Of a stretch of 64,000 bases of DNA, positions 1-12,149 are shown one piece after another (position 1 is the first letter of the stretch; every line of letters starts with the position of its first letter). Origin of the DNA: Euleptes europaea (Eukaryota > Chordata > Lepidosauria > Squamata > Sphaerodactylidae). The stretch spans positions 60,147,268-60,211,267 of the forward strand of contig NC_079324.1 in the NCBI RefSeq assembly GCF_029931775.1, written 5' to 3'. The notes under the pieces were generated by a model. That model was given only the letters and a program-made list of their open reading frames with translations, did not search any database and was not told where the DNA came from. The translations under genes and the position numbers were made by a program.

Positions 1-58
1 GAGCCCAAGCTTCGGGTTGGGGAGAGTGGGGTAGAAATGTAATAAATAAATAAAAAGA
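1..58 (+). repeat. SINE 3' tail ending in (AAAT)n
   Basis: GGAGAGTGGGGTAGAAATG followed by AATAAATAAATAAA, the tail seen on several intact SINEs here (for example 13500-13563). The body lies left of the window. Confidence 0.6.
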
Positions 59-528
59 TTTGGCCAATCTCTAAGGCACATTTTATTGTATGATTTGTTG
101 ATTTATTTAAAACATTTTAATGCCATCTGTCCACCCAGTTGGGGTCTCCAAGGCAGTGAACCGAAGCAGGGCCGGAGTGTATGGGTAGGTGCATATGGGA
201 GGAGGCAGTCCTAAAGATCTGTTGGGCCTAGGACATACAGTGTAGATGGAACAAGACTAGAGTGATATGGTCCCTACGACCTGCTCCAGTTAACACACCA
301 GCTGCAGCATTCTGTACCAGTTGTAGCTTCCAGACAGTCTTCAAGGGCAGCCTCACTGCACTGCAGTAATCTAATCTAGATGTTACCAGGACAGGCACCC
401 CAGGAATGTTTTTGTTTTGCTTCTTTTTTAAAAGACAACTTGATTAACGACAGCAACCTCGAAGCCAGACCCAATAAAAGATTAGATTAAGTCCCAACTA
501 TTAATTCCCATCCTGTGTGTTCCTCCAG

Positions 529-704
529 GCAGAAGAACCAAACAACGAGGAATACATCTCAGAATCGGAAAAGATAGCCATGGATTTGAAAGACCCAAAT
601 CGGCCCAGGTTTACTTTGCAGGAGCTGCGAGACGTTTTGCACGAGAGAAACGAACTGAAGTCTAAAGTTTTCCTGCTACAAGAAGAACTTTTGTATTATA
701 AGAG
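529..704 (+). CDS. RILPL1: RILPL1 exon, RH2 domain
   Basis: Acceptor is the pyrimidine-rich run ending CTCCAG at 528; the exon begins in phase 0 with GCA and ends with two bases (AG) before the donor GTGGGG at 705. It encodes 58 full codons. The reading frame continues open to the left, but the protein match stops at the splice site. Confidence 0.93.
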
Positions 705-3700
705 GTGGGGCTTTTAGTTCCCAGACGCAATTACGCCATTGGCTTTCCAGTGGGGGCAGGTGTGCCTAAGCCCATGCTGGATCCAGCTGTTAACGCTACA
801 AGCCTGTGCTCAGTTACTGGAGAGCGTGTCCCATTGAACTCGCAGAGTAAAACAAGGCAGGGATGGCGGGGTCTTTCTGGGTTTAGAGGCCCCCAGTGCC
901 CGTTTCAGCATGGGTATTCTCTCTCTTTTCTTTCTCTTGTGTGTACAGCCGTGCTGGGAAATTGCCGTAGGTCTGATGAGCTGTATATAGCTGCACGTGT
1001 TATATTTTCCTGTCCTGTTCCTTTTTTGTTTTGTAAAGTGAGGAGGCCGATGAAGAAACGAGATCCCCTCAACTTACACCCGTCATCCACTCAAAACCAT
1101 CCCCTCAGCCAGAATCTGGTATCAAACGGCTGTAAGTAGCACCCTTATTATTAAACTCTTGCCTGTTTTCTCCTGAGACTAGCAAGGCAGCGTGACCGCA
1201 GGGTTGTCGTCAGCCAAGAGACAGTGTAGCTGGAATGGAGGGGGGTGAGATAACTTTTTTTTAAGTTAAACACTGAGAAGTGTTTTTCTTTTTTCCCTTT
1301 TTTAAAAGAATAGGGCCAGCTCTCGCAATTCATCCACCAAGCAAAAACCCTCCTTTTGTTTCCATCTCTCTTGTTTGTGGGTGGCCTTTTTCACAACCAC
1401 GGGGAACAAAAGTCCGTGTGTTGTGGGATGCGATGCAGCCGGCCGAGCGGCGTAACTCGAGAAAGGCTGAGCTTCAGCCGAGCATAATAACGACTGTGTG
1501 TGTTGTTGTCGACACTAAGAATAGCTCACCCCAAAACAGCTCTATTGGGAACAGCTCAGCTGTGTTAGGTCACCTGTGTTGTTTTTTTTAACCTCTGGGG
1601 TGATCTGAGCAGTGTCCTTGTTTAACAGCAGTGTTGTGGGGATCTGGAGTGCTGATTTGCTCCGGCAGCTTGGTGTAGTGGTTAAGAGCAATGGTTCGGA
1701 GCGGGGGGACTCTGATCTGGAGAACCAGGTTTGATTCTCCACTCCTCCATATGAGTGGCGGACTCTAATCTGGTGAACTGGATTTGTTTCCCCACCCCTA
1801 CACGCGAAGCCAGCTGGGTGAACTTGGGCCAGTCACAGCTCTCTCAGCCCCACCTACCTCACTGGGCGTCTGTTGTGGGGAGGGGAAGGGAAAGTGATTG
1901 TAAGCCGGTTTGATTCTTCGTTAAGTGGTAGAGAAAGTTGCCATATAAAAGCCAACTCTTCTTCTCGAGAATGTTTACAAAAAGCTGGTAACAGGGGTCC
2001 CCAACCTTTTAGAGCCTGTGAGCACATTAGGAATTCTGGTATGGTATGGTGGGCGCAGCAACAAAATCGCTGCTGCAGGAGGCGGAGACAGCCACAAAAT
2101 GATTGCCACAGCTTGACAGCAGTAACACAAAGTAGATCCTTGTGCTGGGGTGGCAGCTGCTGCTAAAGCAACATTTTTAAAAAATCTGCACGGCCAATCA
2201 AATCTCCAGTAGTCAATCAGAAGCCTTGCTGGACAAAAGCCCTACCTGGCCCTACATGTTTCCTAAAAACACTTGGCGGGCACCAGAAAAAGTGTCAGCA
2301 GGCGCTGTGGTGCCCAGGGGAGGGGCTGTGGCTCAGTTTGTAGAGATTCTGCTTGGCATGCAGAAGGTCCCAGGTTCAATCCCCGGCATCTCCAGTTGGA
2401 GGGGCTAGGCAAGTAGGTGACGTGAAATGTCTCTGCCTGAGACCCTGGAGAGCCGCTGCTGGTCTGAGTAGACAATACTGACTTTGATGGACCAAGGATC
2501 TGATTCAGTATAAGACAGCTTCATGTGTTCATGTTGGTGACCCCAGATTTATGCTAGGACAGCTTCCATTTAAATACATTTTTCCCATTTCCAAAAGCTA
2601 CTGGTGCCTTCCAAAAGTAGTGCTGATCCAAAATTCACCCATTTGATCTGCCTTCCCCAGAGTGCAATCTTGTTTACTCAAAATCCTACTCAGGTCTATT
2701 CAATGGGGCTTCCTCCCTAGAAAGTGTTCTTAGGATTACAAGGGTGGGTTTTTCATGATCACCCTTGTTGTGCTTAAACAACCTTGAAAAATGAAACCCC
2801 TTTTTAGCTACTACAACTCTCAGCACCTCCTGATACTTGGGAGGAGCAAGGGGTAACATAGGGATGTTCTTTACTTCCAAGATTGTGTTCATAAGTAAAA
2901 GCCTGTGGACTTGAATAACTGTACTTATTTATCTTTACTAACAATTCATTGACAGTAAAATTTAACACACACACACAAACACAGGGGCTTGGCAAGAGGA
3001 TTATATAACAAGAAAACAGAAGCATGAGCTTTTGTGAATCAGAGCTCACTTCTTCAGATGCAGTGGAACGGAAGAAATCATCTTCCTCGTAGTTATCCAG
3101 AAAATTAGACATTAGGAATAATTTTCTAACAGTTAGAGCGGTTCCTCAGTGGAACAGGCTTCCTCGGGAGGTGGTAAACTCTCCTTCCCTGGAGATTTTT
3201 AAGCAGAGGCTAGATGGCCATCTGTCAGCAATGCTGATTCTGTGACCTTAGGCAGATGAGGAGGAGGAGGGCATCTTGGCCATCTTCTGGTCGCTAGGGG
3301 TGTGTGTGTGTGTGGGGGAGGTAGTTGTGAATTTCCTGCATTGTGCAGGGGGTTGGACTTGATGGCCCTGGTGGTCCCTTCCAACTCTGATTCTGTGAAT
3401 TCTAGACTGAAGCAAGAGTTGAAACTATGGGTGTCCTAGCTGCTTTAGACAAGCATCCCCACTAGGGAGTGAGCAAAGAGATTCCAGCGATTGTTGCTTC
3501 TAAATTTCAGACCTTCTGCACCTTTGTCCCCTGTGTAATAACCTGACGTTAACGCCCACCTCTCTTGTTTGTTTGGCTTCCATTCTTTTTATTTTCTTCT
3601 CTTCTTGTTTGGTGTGTTTGAATACCTTTTGTTTCCTATGGCCGTCTCTCATATCTTTTTGTCTGACTTTCTCAACCAGGATCTTTACTGCTGTAATGCC

Positions 3701-6319
3701 CATGGTAGCTGCCGGATTGATCCCCGATGATCCCACATTACAGCCAATAAGAAGACTTGTGTCCCTTGTAGGATTTAATTTTTTTTTGTGTGTTCTCTTT
3801 CCACCCCGTTGCTACTGTAGAGCCCCCCACCCCCCAATTTGGTGCATGATGTGTCGTAAGTGCACATTTTAACCTTTGCTGATGGTTACATTCTCATTGG
3901 CTGATTGTGGGATCATGTGCCTCTTTTTAACAAAAAAAAACAGGTAGCCAATCAGAATGTCTCTTTGCTGCATGACATTCCCACTAATGTCTCAGGAAGT
4001 TTTAGTTCCAGTGCATTTTTGTCTTACGTTTAACCAGCCATTTCATTCTTTATCTATGTCAGCTACCCACGCAGCTAAATATTTGGTTGTTTCCCCACCA
4101 CCTTCCTTCGCCTCGCTTTCCTCCTTTAGTTCTTTAGCTCACAGCTCTCCAGGGAAAAGTTCCAACAGTCCACAGCAGAGATCCCCAACGTGTTGCCCAT
4201 TGACACTTTACCTGGTGTTCACAGATTGTTTTCAGAATGGGGCGGGGCCAGTTGGGGCTTTTGCCTAGCATGCCTTTTGATTGGCCGTTGGAGATCTGAT
4301 TGGCTTATGCAAGTTAAAATAACGTTGCTTTGGAGGAAGGTGCCATTGCTGTGTTTGTTTTATTCCCTCACACTCCTTTTTCCAGTTAATTCTTTAAATT
4401 GCTCCTCTCCTGCTCTTGAACGTCTTCTGGGTTTGTGGTTGGCTCTACCTCCTGTGGCGGCCACTTTGTGGTTGCACCCACTACCCTGTGTCAGGGTTCC
4501 ACAGGTGCCCACAGGTTCAAAGGTTTGGGGACCTCTGGCCTACGGGCTTCCTAGCTCAACTGACCTTTCATTACCTTTGCAGAGCTTGAGAAGTTTGTCC
4601 ACATTCTTCCCCTGAGCCTTTCTCCTCAGAAGTTGGAATGTATGTGAACGTTCCATGACAGCATGGCTCTCAGTCATTCACGAGCAGTGGGTGGTCAACT
4701 CTGAGTCAAACTTGTGGATGTAGCCTTATTATATATGAGCATATTAATCACTAATTAAGTTTAATCCTGCTTTTGAAGCCCGCCTGCCGAAAGAGCGGGT
4801 CGATTTTGTATTTAAAAACTATGATTTTATTTGCTACAAGTGAAACAAACAATGCTGCATAAAATAACCAACAACTCCCCAGATGTAGGCATAGTCTGTC
4901 ACCTTATATGTCAGTTAGCAGTGAGACTTAAGTGGGTGCTAAATCTCAAGAGCCGCAAATATGCAGTATTTGGAACTAGCAACAGAGGTTTCCTGCCTGC
5001 CGAAGGTGCCCCCATACAATCCTGTGGGCAAGTAAAAGATTTATTTTATCTGAGTGCTGCCAAAAATGGAGCATGACAGAAGTCTGGTTACTACTAAGGA
5101 CACGGGGAAACAATTGCCTTAATTGTCTGTGTCAGGGCTGGAAAAATATTCCAAATTCCTAATCTGGTGGCAGCATACTTTTTTTTAGTTGCTTGGGCCA
5201 GGCACCTGGGAAATCATCTCTGCTTTTGCTCTTCTAACTTCAGGTATATTTAATTGCACCCATCTCAGAGAAGATGGCTGGCTTTGCTGCATTGGTGTGC
5301 AAAGACTTTCACTGCCCAAACTCTGGTCAGTGTCCTGAGAATTGGTTAATAACGTGACCCACAGGGCTTTGGATGCGTTTTTCTCAAACTGGCCACACCT
5401 CACACCGTGCTACACGATAAAGAACTGTTGAAACGCTGATGATTCAGGCTGGATCCTTTCCTTTGACCCCCCAAACCATAAATACTGAAAGAAAATGATT
5501 GGCTCTGGCTAAAATAGCATAGAGAGCCAGCGTGGTGTAGTGGTTAAGAGCAGTGATTTGGAGCGGTGGACTCTGATCTGGAGAACCGGGTTTGATTCCC
5601 CACTCCTCCATGTGAGTGGCGGAAGCTAATCTGGTGAACTGGATTAGTTTCCCCACTCCTACACATGAAGCCAGCTGGGTGACCTTGGGCTAGTCACAGC
5701 TCTCTCAATCCCACCTACCTCCCAGGGTGTCTGTTGTGGGGAGGGGAAGGTGATTGTAAGCCGGTTTGATTCTTCCTTAAGGGGTAGAGAAAGTTGGCAT
5801 ATAAAAACCAACTCTTCCTTCTTCTTCTACTCTGTCCTCCGTCTCAGAAGGTGTCAGAGGGTCTCATCCTCACAACAATCCATCTTACCAGTGGGAGGGT
5901 GAGGCTGTTTATTGGCTCCCTGAGACATTTCAACCTGGGTTTCTGGGGGATCAAAGATAAGACCCTGTCAACTGCCGAGAGCTTTCCGGTGGCTGGACCA
6001 AGCCCTGTGGAGATTGCGAGAGCCGCTTCAAGCTAGCCCATCAGAAAGCTCCTTTTATTTTCACCTCTCCAGAGTTTGGCCATTCTGAGATCTTCCACGT
6101 GAAGCTTTCAGAAAGCTTCCGTCTTTGACGCTGCTGAGTCTTGACCTCTTTTTTCCCCCTCCCTCTCTTGGAAGGTTTAGTTTCTTTTCCCGCGATAAGA
6201 AACGGATGCAAGCCACGCAGAGAAACACCCCCTTCCAGGATTCCTTTGGCGAATGGGCCGACTCGAACAAAGACGACGTGTACACCGAACAGGGGCTAGA
6301 AGCCTTGCAACACCTGTGA
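529..6319 (+). CDS. RILPL1: RILPL1, last three coding exons (partial gene)
   Basis: RILP-like protein 1 is a cytoplasmic scaffold with an N-terminal RH1 and a C-terminal RH2 region. RH2 binds phosphorylated Rab8/Rab10, and the protein works at the centrosome and primary cilium. Only the C-terminal part is here: coding exons 529-704, 1039-1131 and 6175-6319, joined in phase 2 at both junctions, giving 136 residues plus stop. The first carries the RH2 core (DPNRPRFTLQELRDVLHER, then a coiled-coil stretch ending LYYK). The second is Pro/Ser-rich (SPQPESGIKRL). The last starts FSFFSRDKKR and ends EALQHL. All three match my memory of the human RILPL1 C-terminus closely. Exons for RH1 lie left of the window. 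The order RILPL1-SNRNP35-RILPL2 matches other vertebrates. Confidence 0.95.
1039..1131 (+). CDS. RILPL1: RILPL1 penultimate coding exon
   Basis: The acceptor TTTGTAAAG ends at 1038 and the donor GTAAGT begins at 1132. The first base completes a Ser codon split by the upstream intron, and the last two bases (CT) start a Leu codon. It encodes an acidic then Pro/Ser-rich linker ending ESGIKRL. Confidence 0.93.
1663..1970 (+). repeat. tRNA-derived SINE, MIR/CORE-like, near full length
   Basis: Head GGTGTAGTGGTTAAGAGC (tRNA-like A box) with the B-box match GGTTTGATTC; middle TGGGTGAACTTGGGCCAGTC, MIR-like; 3' end CCAACTCTTCTTCT. Lies in a RILPL1 intron. This family is the commonest repeat in the window. 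Confidence 0.8.
1992..2316 (+). mobile_element. Non-autonomous hAT-type element
   Basis: Starts CAGGGGTCCCCAACC, a hAT terminal sequence; the right end is degraded (TGGTGCCCA). Copies of the same family lie at 4178, 9753 and 34712. Confidence 0.65.
2317..2536 (+). repeat. tRNA-derived SINE, GTGGCTCAG type
   Basis: tRNA-like head GTGGCTCAG...AGGTTCAATCC, body CCTGGAGAGCCGCTGCTGGT, end CAGCTTCATGTGTTCATG. Abuts the preceding hAT element without a gap. Confidence 0.8.
3005..3078 (-). mobile_element. Penelope-like element fragment with decayed hammerhead
   Basis: On the minus strand CTGAAGA is followed by AGTGAGC...TTCAC and AAAAGCTC, the layout of a hammerhead (CUGANGA, stem II, GAAA) with the GAAA box altered. 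It immediately precedes a CR1 fragment. Confidence 0.5.
3104..3405 (+). mobile_element. CR1 LINE 3' end
   Basis: Contains GGTTCCTCAGTGGAACAGGC and ends with GGTCCCTTCCAACTCTGATTCTGTG, the CR1 3' terminus. 5'-truncated. Confidence 0.8.
3406..4177. other. RILPL1 intron, nothing recognised
   Basis: AT-rich unique-looking sequence; no protein-like frame or known repeat seen. Confidence 0.5.
4178..4538 (-). mobile_element. hAT-type element, minus orientation, diverged
   Basis: Ends with TTTGGGGACCTCTGG, the reverse of the hAT terminus at 1992; contains the family's GATTGGC repeats. Its centre is rearranged. Confidence 0.55.
4539..5521. other. RILPL1 intron, nothing recognised
   Basis: No supported feature. 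A short GC spot near 4780 is not a convincing element. Confidence 0.5.
5522..5827 (+). repeat. MIR/CORE-like tRNA SINE, full length
   Basis: From GCCAGCGTGGTGTAGTGG to ACTCTTCCTTCTTCTTC. About 350 bases upstream of the RILPL1 terminal exon; the gap between holds nothing I can name. Confidence 0.85.
6175..6319 (+). CDS. RILPL1: RILPL1 terminal coding exon with stop
   Basis: The acceptor follows a long pyrimidine run, ending GGAAG at 6174. The exon encodes FSFFSRDKKR, a polar stretch and the C-terminus EALQHL, with TGA at 6317-6319. Length and ending agree with the vertebrate protein. Confidence 0.93.
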
Positions 6320-7264
6320 CCAGAACAAGAGGATGGTTTGGCTACAAACATGGAAAAACTCGCCTAGTAGACAGCGACCCCTGGCTATGTTCCTCCCCCC
6401 CCACCCCAACTCCCTTGCCTTACGCATCGTGATTGGCATCGAGAGTTTATTTCCAGACTGAATTTCAAAAGGGATTCCTTACCGTTTACTTTTGGCTGCC
6501 AAAAAGCAGGATTCCGGCATCCGTAATGATGGCTTTGTATACTGAGTTGTAGCCACACTTCTAGATCACTGGCTGTGTTAATTTAACAAGCCTGTTTTCC
6601 AGGTTTCGTTTTGGGTTGGTTTGTTTTTTAATCACTGCATTAACTGCACTTAATGTTTCCCTTAAACCAAAAAATGAATCTGTGCTATTAATAAGAACTT
6701 TCACTGGTAGTCCTGGTAAAAGATGTCTTTGCCAGACGGAAGAACAAAGGGCATTGGAGATTGCGGTTCATGTTTTTTCTTCTTCTGCTAAAGACCTCGG
6801 CCCTCATTGGTCTTCTCCGTCACAATAGAAGACTGATCAAGCTTGCAAGCTGGGCTCTTTCCTCCTCCACCCTCCTCCAGTGCCACCTTCCTTTTGCCGA
6901 AGGAATCTGTTTTGCAAAGACGGCCGACGCCAGTCCTGGAACTGGATCCTAACTGGCTTGGAACTGTGTATTTTGGATTGTTATTTATAGTGCCTAAAGC
7001 ATGATCACGTACAAGGTTGTGAGGGTGCCTTGCCGTTTTGCTATGAATGTTCTGACTAATTAACGGAAACTAAACTGTAGAAATTCATGCTAACCTTTTA
7101 AAAAAGTTATCCTCATACCCCCGGTTACCGCTCTTTCTTCATTGCCCTCTTCTTTTCCCACAAGGGCCTTGAGAACAAAACCACCCAGCTTTTAAACCAC
7201 TCCCTCCAGATACAGGATCAAAATCCAAAGAGTTGCGGTAGGCATGCCTGTTTGTTATTGAGAA
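6320..7264 (+). other. RILPL1: Probable RILPL1 3' UTR, unique sequence
   Basis: No transposon matches or coding signal are visible directly after the stop codon. I see no convincing AATAAA here. One occurs at 10455-10460, so the transcript may run on through the following repeats; the true end cannot be placed by eye. Confidence 0.45.
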
Positions 7265-7705
7265 TCCTAGCGTGCATTTTTCATTTATTTTATCATATCC
7301 CGCTTTTCTCCCCAGCCAGGACTCAGACCGGCTTAGAACACTCTTCCCCCCCCCTCCATTTTCTCACAACAACCCTGTGAGATAGGCCAGACAGAGAGTG
7401 TGGGACGGGCCTGAGGTCACAGAATCAAAGAGTTGGAAGGGATCACCAGGGTCATCTAGTCCAACCCCCTGCACAATGCAGGAAATTCACAACTACCTCC
7501 CCCCCCACACCCCCAGTGACCCCCTACTCCATGCCCAGAAGATGCCCTCCCTCTCATGATCTGCTTAAGGTCATAGAATCAGCATTGCTGACAGATGGCC
7601 ATCTAGCCTTAAAAACCTCCCAGCAAGCTTCCATGGTAGAAGAGGGGATTCGAACCCGTGTCACCCAGGGTCCTAGTCTGCCAGTCTGTCCCCTCCACAC
7701 AGGCT
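7265..7705 (-). repeat. SINE interrupted by a CR1 fragment
   Basis: Minus-strand SINE in two halves: 7265-7420 (tail to middle, ACAACAACCCTGTGAGATAG) and 7623-7705 (head, GGATTCGAACCCGTGTC). Between them, 7421-7622, lies a CR1 3' end in minus orientation (AGAGTTGGAAGGGATCACC). The CR1 is therefore the younger. Confidence 0.65.
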
Positions 7706-8660
7706 AGCACATAGAGGCGGAGAAGTTGCTGCCTGGGTCCTTATCCACTGAGATGACCTCAGACTTCCCTGACGTAACCTCTTCTGAGATTTTTTAATGC
7801 TGCATTGATATCCGTATCCACCAAGCTTCCTGTCTTGCCAGTTTCTTATACAGAGCAGGCAAAGTAAAGGAAATAGGTCTTGAGAGCTGGTGTAGCAGCA
7901 GTGGCTGAGTGTGTGATCCGCAAGGCCCCACGTTCAAGTCTCTTTGCAGCCACAAACTTGGGCCTTTTGGCAACACGTTCCTGTCTCAGGCCTGAATCAC
8001 ACATACAGGAGAATGAAGTGAACCAGGTAGTAGATTCCATCTCTGAGTGCTCCTTTGTAGAAAAAACAAAAATGCAGATAGAAAACTACCACAAGCAGGG
8101 AGGGAGGTTCTGTTTGTTTTCTTTGCTGGTTTTTCATTTGCAGGGAGAATTTTTTTGTTTAATATAGGAGGGAATTGAAAAATGTGATCCTCTTATCTGC
8201 AGCCTGTAGTAGGGTGTCCATAGTACCACCTCAGGTCTCTGCCACCTCATTTCTCCACAAGTGTAAACCAGGTTTGATTCCCCAATCTGCAAGATGGGGG
8301 GAGAGAACGCTATATTATGAACCTTTTAGGGAACCTATTAGAGTTGCTCCAGTCTAAGCCCATTCATTTCGGTGGGCTTAGACTGGAGTAACTCTGTTTA
8401 GGATTGTACTGTAAAGCTTAACCAGTGCGGGCCAGTCTTTTCATCCCGTCTCCCATGGAGCAATGGTCCTCGTCCCTATCAACCGCTCACTACCATTGGA
8501 TACTGTTGTTTTGACTCTCGGTTGCGCCTTGAGGGCTCCTGCCATCAGTATTAGTGCAAGGTTTCACTTTGCCATTTCTGATCCTTGAAGAGACTGTAGG
8601 CGGAGAAATAGGCAGAGCCGTGCAAAACCTGTATCTGCCGCAGTTTTCTTCTCTGTCACT
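7706..8660. other. Intergenic, one unclassified repeat
   Basis: 8190-8275 (CACCTCAGGTCTCTGCCACC) resembles 33730-33830 in the same orientation, so both belong to one unidentified family. TGCTCCTTTGTAGAAAAAAC at 8049-8068 is the reverse of GTTTTTTCACAAAGGAGCA near 33695. The rest shows nothing. Confidence 0.35.
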
Positions 8661-8661
8661 T

Positions 8662-8868
8662 TGGGGGGGACTGTGACCCAGTGCTAGAGCATCTGGTTGG
8701 CATGCAGAAGGTCCCAGGTTCAATCCCTGGCATATCTACTTAAAGGGACTAGGCAAGTAAGTGATGGAAAAGCCTGAGACCCTGGAGAGCAGCTGCCAGT
8801 CTTAGCAGACAGTACTGACTTCGATGGAACAAGGGTCTGAGTCAGTATAAGGCAGTTTCATGTGTTCA
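8662..8868 (+). repeat. tRNA-derived SINE, GTGGCTCAG type, diverged
   Basis: Head changed to GTGACCCAGTGC, B-box AGGTTCAATCC intact, end CAGTTTCATGTGTTCAT. Confidence 0.75.
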
Positions 8869-9072
8869 TTTTATTGCGAGTGAAAAACGCTTGCTGAATT
8901 CTTGGATATCTCAGAATACATGCCTATGCCAACCCTGTTGCCTACTCCAATGAGGGCAAAGAATCACCCTGTTCACACATTTCAGTGAACATGCGTACAT
9001 TCTGCCTGTATGCACATACATCTGTGCATTCACTTCACAAATGGGACCAGTACCTGGATAAATGTGCAATTC

Positions 9073-9340
9073 GGACTCTAATCTGGAGAACCGGGTTTGA
9101 TTCCCCACTCCTCCACATGAGCGGTGGAGGCTAATCTGGCGAACTGGATTTGTTTCCCCACTCCTACACAAGAAGCCAGCTGGGTGACCTTGGGCAAGTC
9201 ACAGCTCTGTTAGAGCTCTCTCAGCCCCACCTATCTCACGGGGTGTCTGTTGTGGGGAAGGGAAGGTGATTGTAAGCTGATTCAAGTCTCCCTTAAGTGG
9301 TAGAGAAAGTCGGCATATAAAAACCAACTCTTCTTTTTCT
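9073..9340 (+). repeat. MIR/CORE-like tRNA SINE, head missing
   Basis: Starts at GGACTCTAATCTGGAGAACC, so the A-box part of the head is absent. A short minus-oriented LINE/SINE tail (CCTGCCTTTCTGCCCTCGG) follows to about 9425. Confidence 0.75.
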
Positions 9341-9752
9341 TATTTATATATTTTTTATTTTTACAAAATTTATATCCTGCCTTTCTGCCCTCGGAAAGGC
9401 CACCAAGGCCCAAGAAAGTGCTGACAGGACCTCACCAGCCTTCAAATGCTGATGAAATCAGGATCCACTGAGCTCTATTAAAACAAATATTCTTCTCCAG
9501 ACTAATACACATATTAGATGAAATTATGCAAATTCTTACTTGGCATAATGTATTCTGCCTGCCTTGCAGCAGAGAAGGGCAAGGAGTTGGGCAAAAAACT
9601 CCCATCTACTAGAAGTCCTGCTCATTGCTCTTCTGCGAAGGATGTCTTCCCCATCATGCTTACTTCCATGAGGACTAGGGGGCGGAAAACCCTTAAAAAT
9701 GGATAGCTGAAATTCTCAGGAAGCTACATTCCCGTACGATCAATTGCATAGA

Positions 9753-10069
9753 CTAGGGGTCCCCCAACCTTTTTGAACCTCTGAGCACCTTTGGAGTTCT
9801 GACACAGGGTGGAGGGTGTAACTACAAAGTAGCTGCTATAGGAGGCAGAGCCAAACACACCCATAGGAAGACCAAAGGCAGTGAGAAGAGGGGTAATTTA
9901 AAAACTAAATTAGGAAAGAGGAGTGACAGAGAATAAAAGCGACACAGGGATGGTAGATGCCGCTGATGCAATTTCATTGTAGTCTGCACAAACAATCAGA
10001 TCTCCAGTGGCCCCGTCCACTGGAGGTGCCAGGTAAGGTATTGGTGGGCACCATGTTGGGGACACCTGG
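9753..10069 (+). mobile_element. Non-autonomous hAT-type element
   Basis: Left end CTAGGGGTCCCCCAACC, right end GTTGGGGACACCTGG form imperfect terminal inverted repeats about 317 bases apart. Confidence 0.6.
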
Positions 10070-11469
10070 CGCAGACTAACAGGCTGCACTGACGATACCC
10101 ACAAGCTCTTGTATTTTTCCCGAATGTCTTGGCCAAAGTTGAGTCCCGTCTCAAAACAAAAATATGCAGATCCTATCACCAGTCCTCTCTGTGACAGTTA
10201 ATGCTCTAGTCAGTTCCTCTAAACTGCTAACATGTAACCAATTATTGTATAATTGGAAGGAATCTCTCAACACAATTGCCTGGAGAGGTCTAACATACTG
10301 GAAAGGGAATTAACAGAACTGTGAGATATGCAAAGCAGGGAATGTGTTTAAAGATTCAGGATATCGTTAGGTTAAAAAAGGCAATAAAATAGGGTTTGTT
10401 TGCAGGGTGGGTGGGAAGAGGGCTGGGTCAACTGTAGATCTTTTTAATAATCTAAATAAACTATTTCTGAATTAAATGAGGCGTCTTCAATGGTATTTAC
10501 ACACTGTGATTATATACCTGCTGCCAATGAGCTGGCAGCTTAATTTAAAATAAAATATATGAAATTCAGGCCCTGGTTCGCGTCTCTGGCATCACTGCCC
10601 ATTTTCAGAAGATACCAGAGACTAAAAACCTTTTTCCTGTTCACAGCACTTCCAAAACCTAGGCCCTTTCTAAAATTCCCCCATACATTTCTCCTTGGTG
10701 TCTCCTTTTCTCAGCCTAATTAACCATATACTTCTCTTTCCCTCACGACTCTTACTTCTCAACATTCTGCCTATTTTATTTCTATTTTGTGCATCTGGCC
10801 TCTCCTCCTACTTCTTACATCTTCCCCAGATCTCTTTCCTTTCCCATGCAGAATCTGCACCCTTTATTAACATTCGGTTACTGAAGGCTTTCCACCTGAG
10901 CTGTTAGAATGTTTGTGAATCTTCCAAGGCATGCCTTTAAAAAGCTTCGAATGTGTGTGTGTGAGCGCACAGGCACCAAACGACTTGACAACGGTGCAAA
11001 AATCATGGTGTGGCTGAGCAAGGAAAGACAAACATTCTGCCCACAATTCCCAAACCCATAAGTCCAGGAGAGGGATGCTAAAAATAGCAAGTTGGCAGCT
11101 TAGGAAAAACAGTATTGCTCTGATAGAAGAGCTACATGCATAATTTACTGATAACAGAAATTCCTATAAAGGCTTCAAACCAGACCGTAAGGGAAAGCCC
11201 TTGTAATTCCTATCCTACATTCCCAGCTTGGGCATGCTCTGATTTAGTTTAAAATTGATTTAAGATTCCTCTCTCATGCACTTAGGGGTGACATTACTAC
11301 AGATCACTCCTATATGCTGGTGTCCCTTCAATATATCATCTCCCTTGGTATTTTTTGGGGGGGGTAAAGCTTACTAGGCGCAAACTCTAATTTTCCAGCA
11401 ATTTATGCTAAAAGGTAACTGCAGCACACAACCTTTGTTCACAGAACGCACATAAACCTTATTCAGTAA
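10070..11469. other. Intergenic between RILPL1 and SNRNP35
   Basis: A RILPL1 poly(A) signal candidate is at 10455-10460. I see no coding pattern, tRNA or classifiable repeat. Confidence 0.4.
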
Positions 11470-12149
11470 GAAGAAAAACAACATTTATTTCCTACAGACA
11501 TACATCCACATTCAATTTCACAAGACCCAGAAAGCATCCTATGAGATATGCCATCACGGAAACAGCACAATGGGGTCATTATTGTGTTAAGGGTATTCTG
11601 TAATCATTCGCACCGCACATACAAGACAATCACGCAACTCATTTAAACCTTAGCTGAAGGCCAGTGACATGTTCAAAATAACAGGCGTTTTTGACACAGC
11701 CTTGAAAACACATCGCCGTGTTGTGAATGAGGCCTCTGAGCTGGGGCCAAACCAGGGTGAAAGGAGGTTAAATCTTCCCACGGGGCAGAAAACCAGCCAC
11801 TATGGCAAAAATACAGACAGTTCTGTGCCTTTTAAAAAAACCTTCACTTTCTTGCAGTGCTGTTACCCAAGATTACCTGAAGAGTAAAAGCACTGGGAAG
11901 AGCCAACAGGGACTAGCAACTGGAAACTGGCCTGCTTTACTCCACCTCTTCTTAGCCCTTGCTGTTACCTGGGGAACCGCCCTTTAGGATAGCTTTTTAT
12001 TACTTCTGTGGGCCAATCCTAAACCAAAACTTTCCTAGAGTCCATGTGGCTTCGATATGAGTGCATTGAGTAAAAAATGTTCAGGAACCCATATCCGTGC
12101 TTTCCTATCAGAACCTGCAGTCAAACAGTACAGGATGGGAGTTTATCTG
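11470..12149 (-). other. SNRNP35: Probable SNRNP35 3' UTR
   Basis: Repeat-free sequence downstream of the SNRNP35 stop. Read on the minus strand, an AATAAA signal lies at 11489-11484, giving a 3' UTR of roughly 670 bases. Confidence 0.55.
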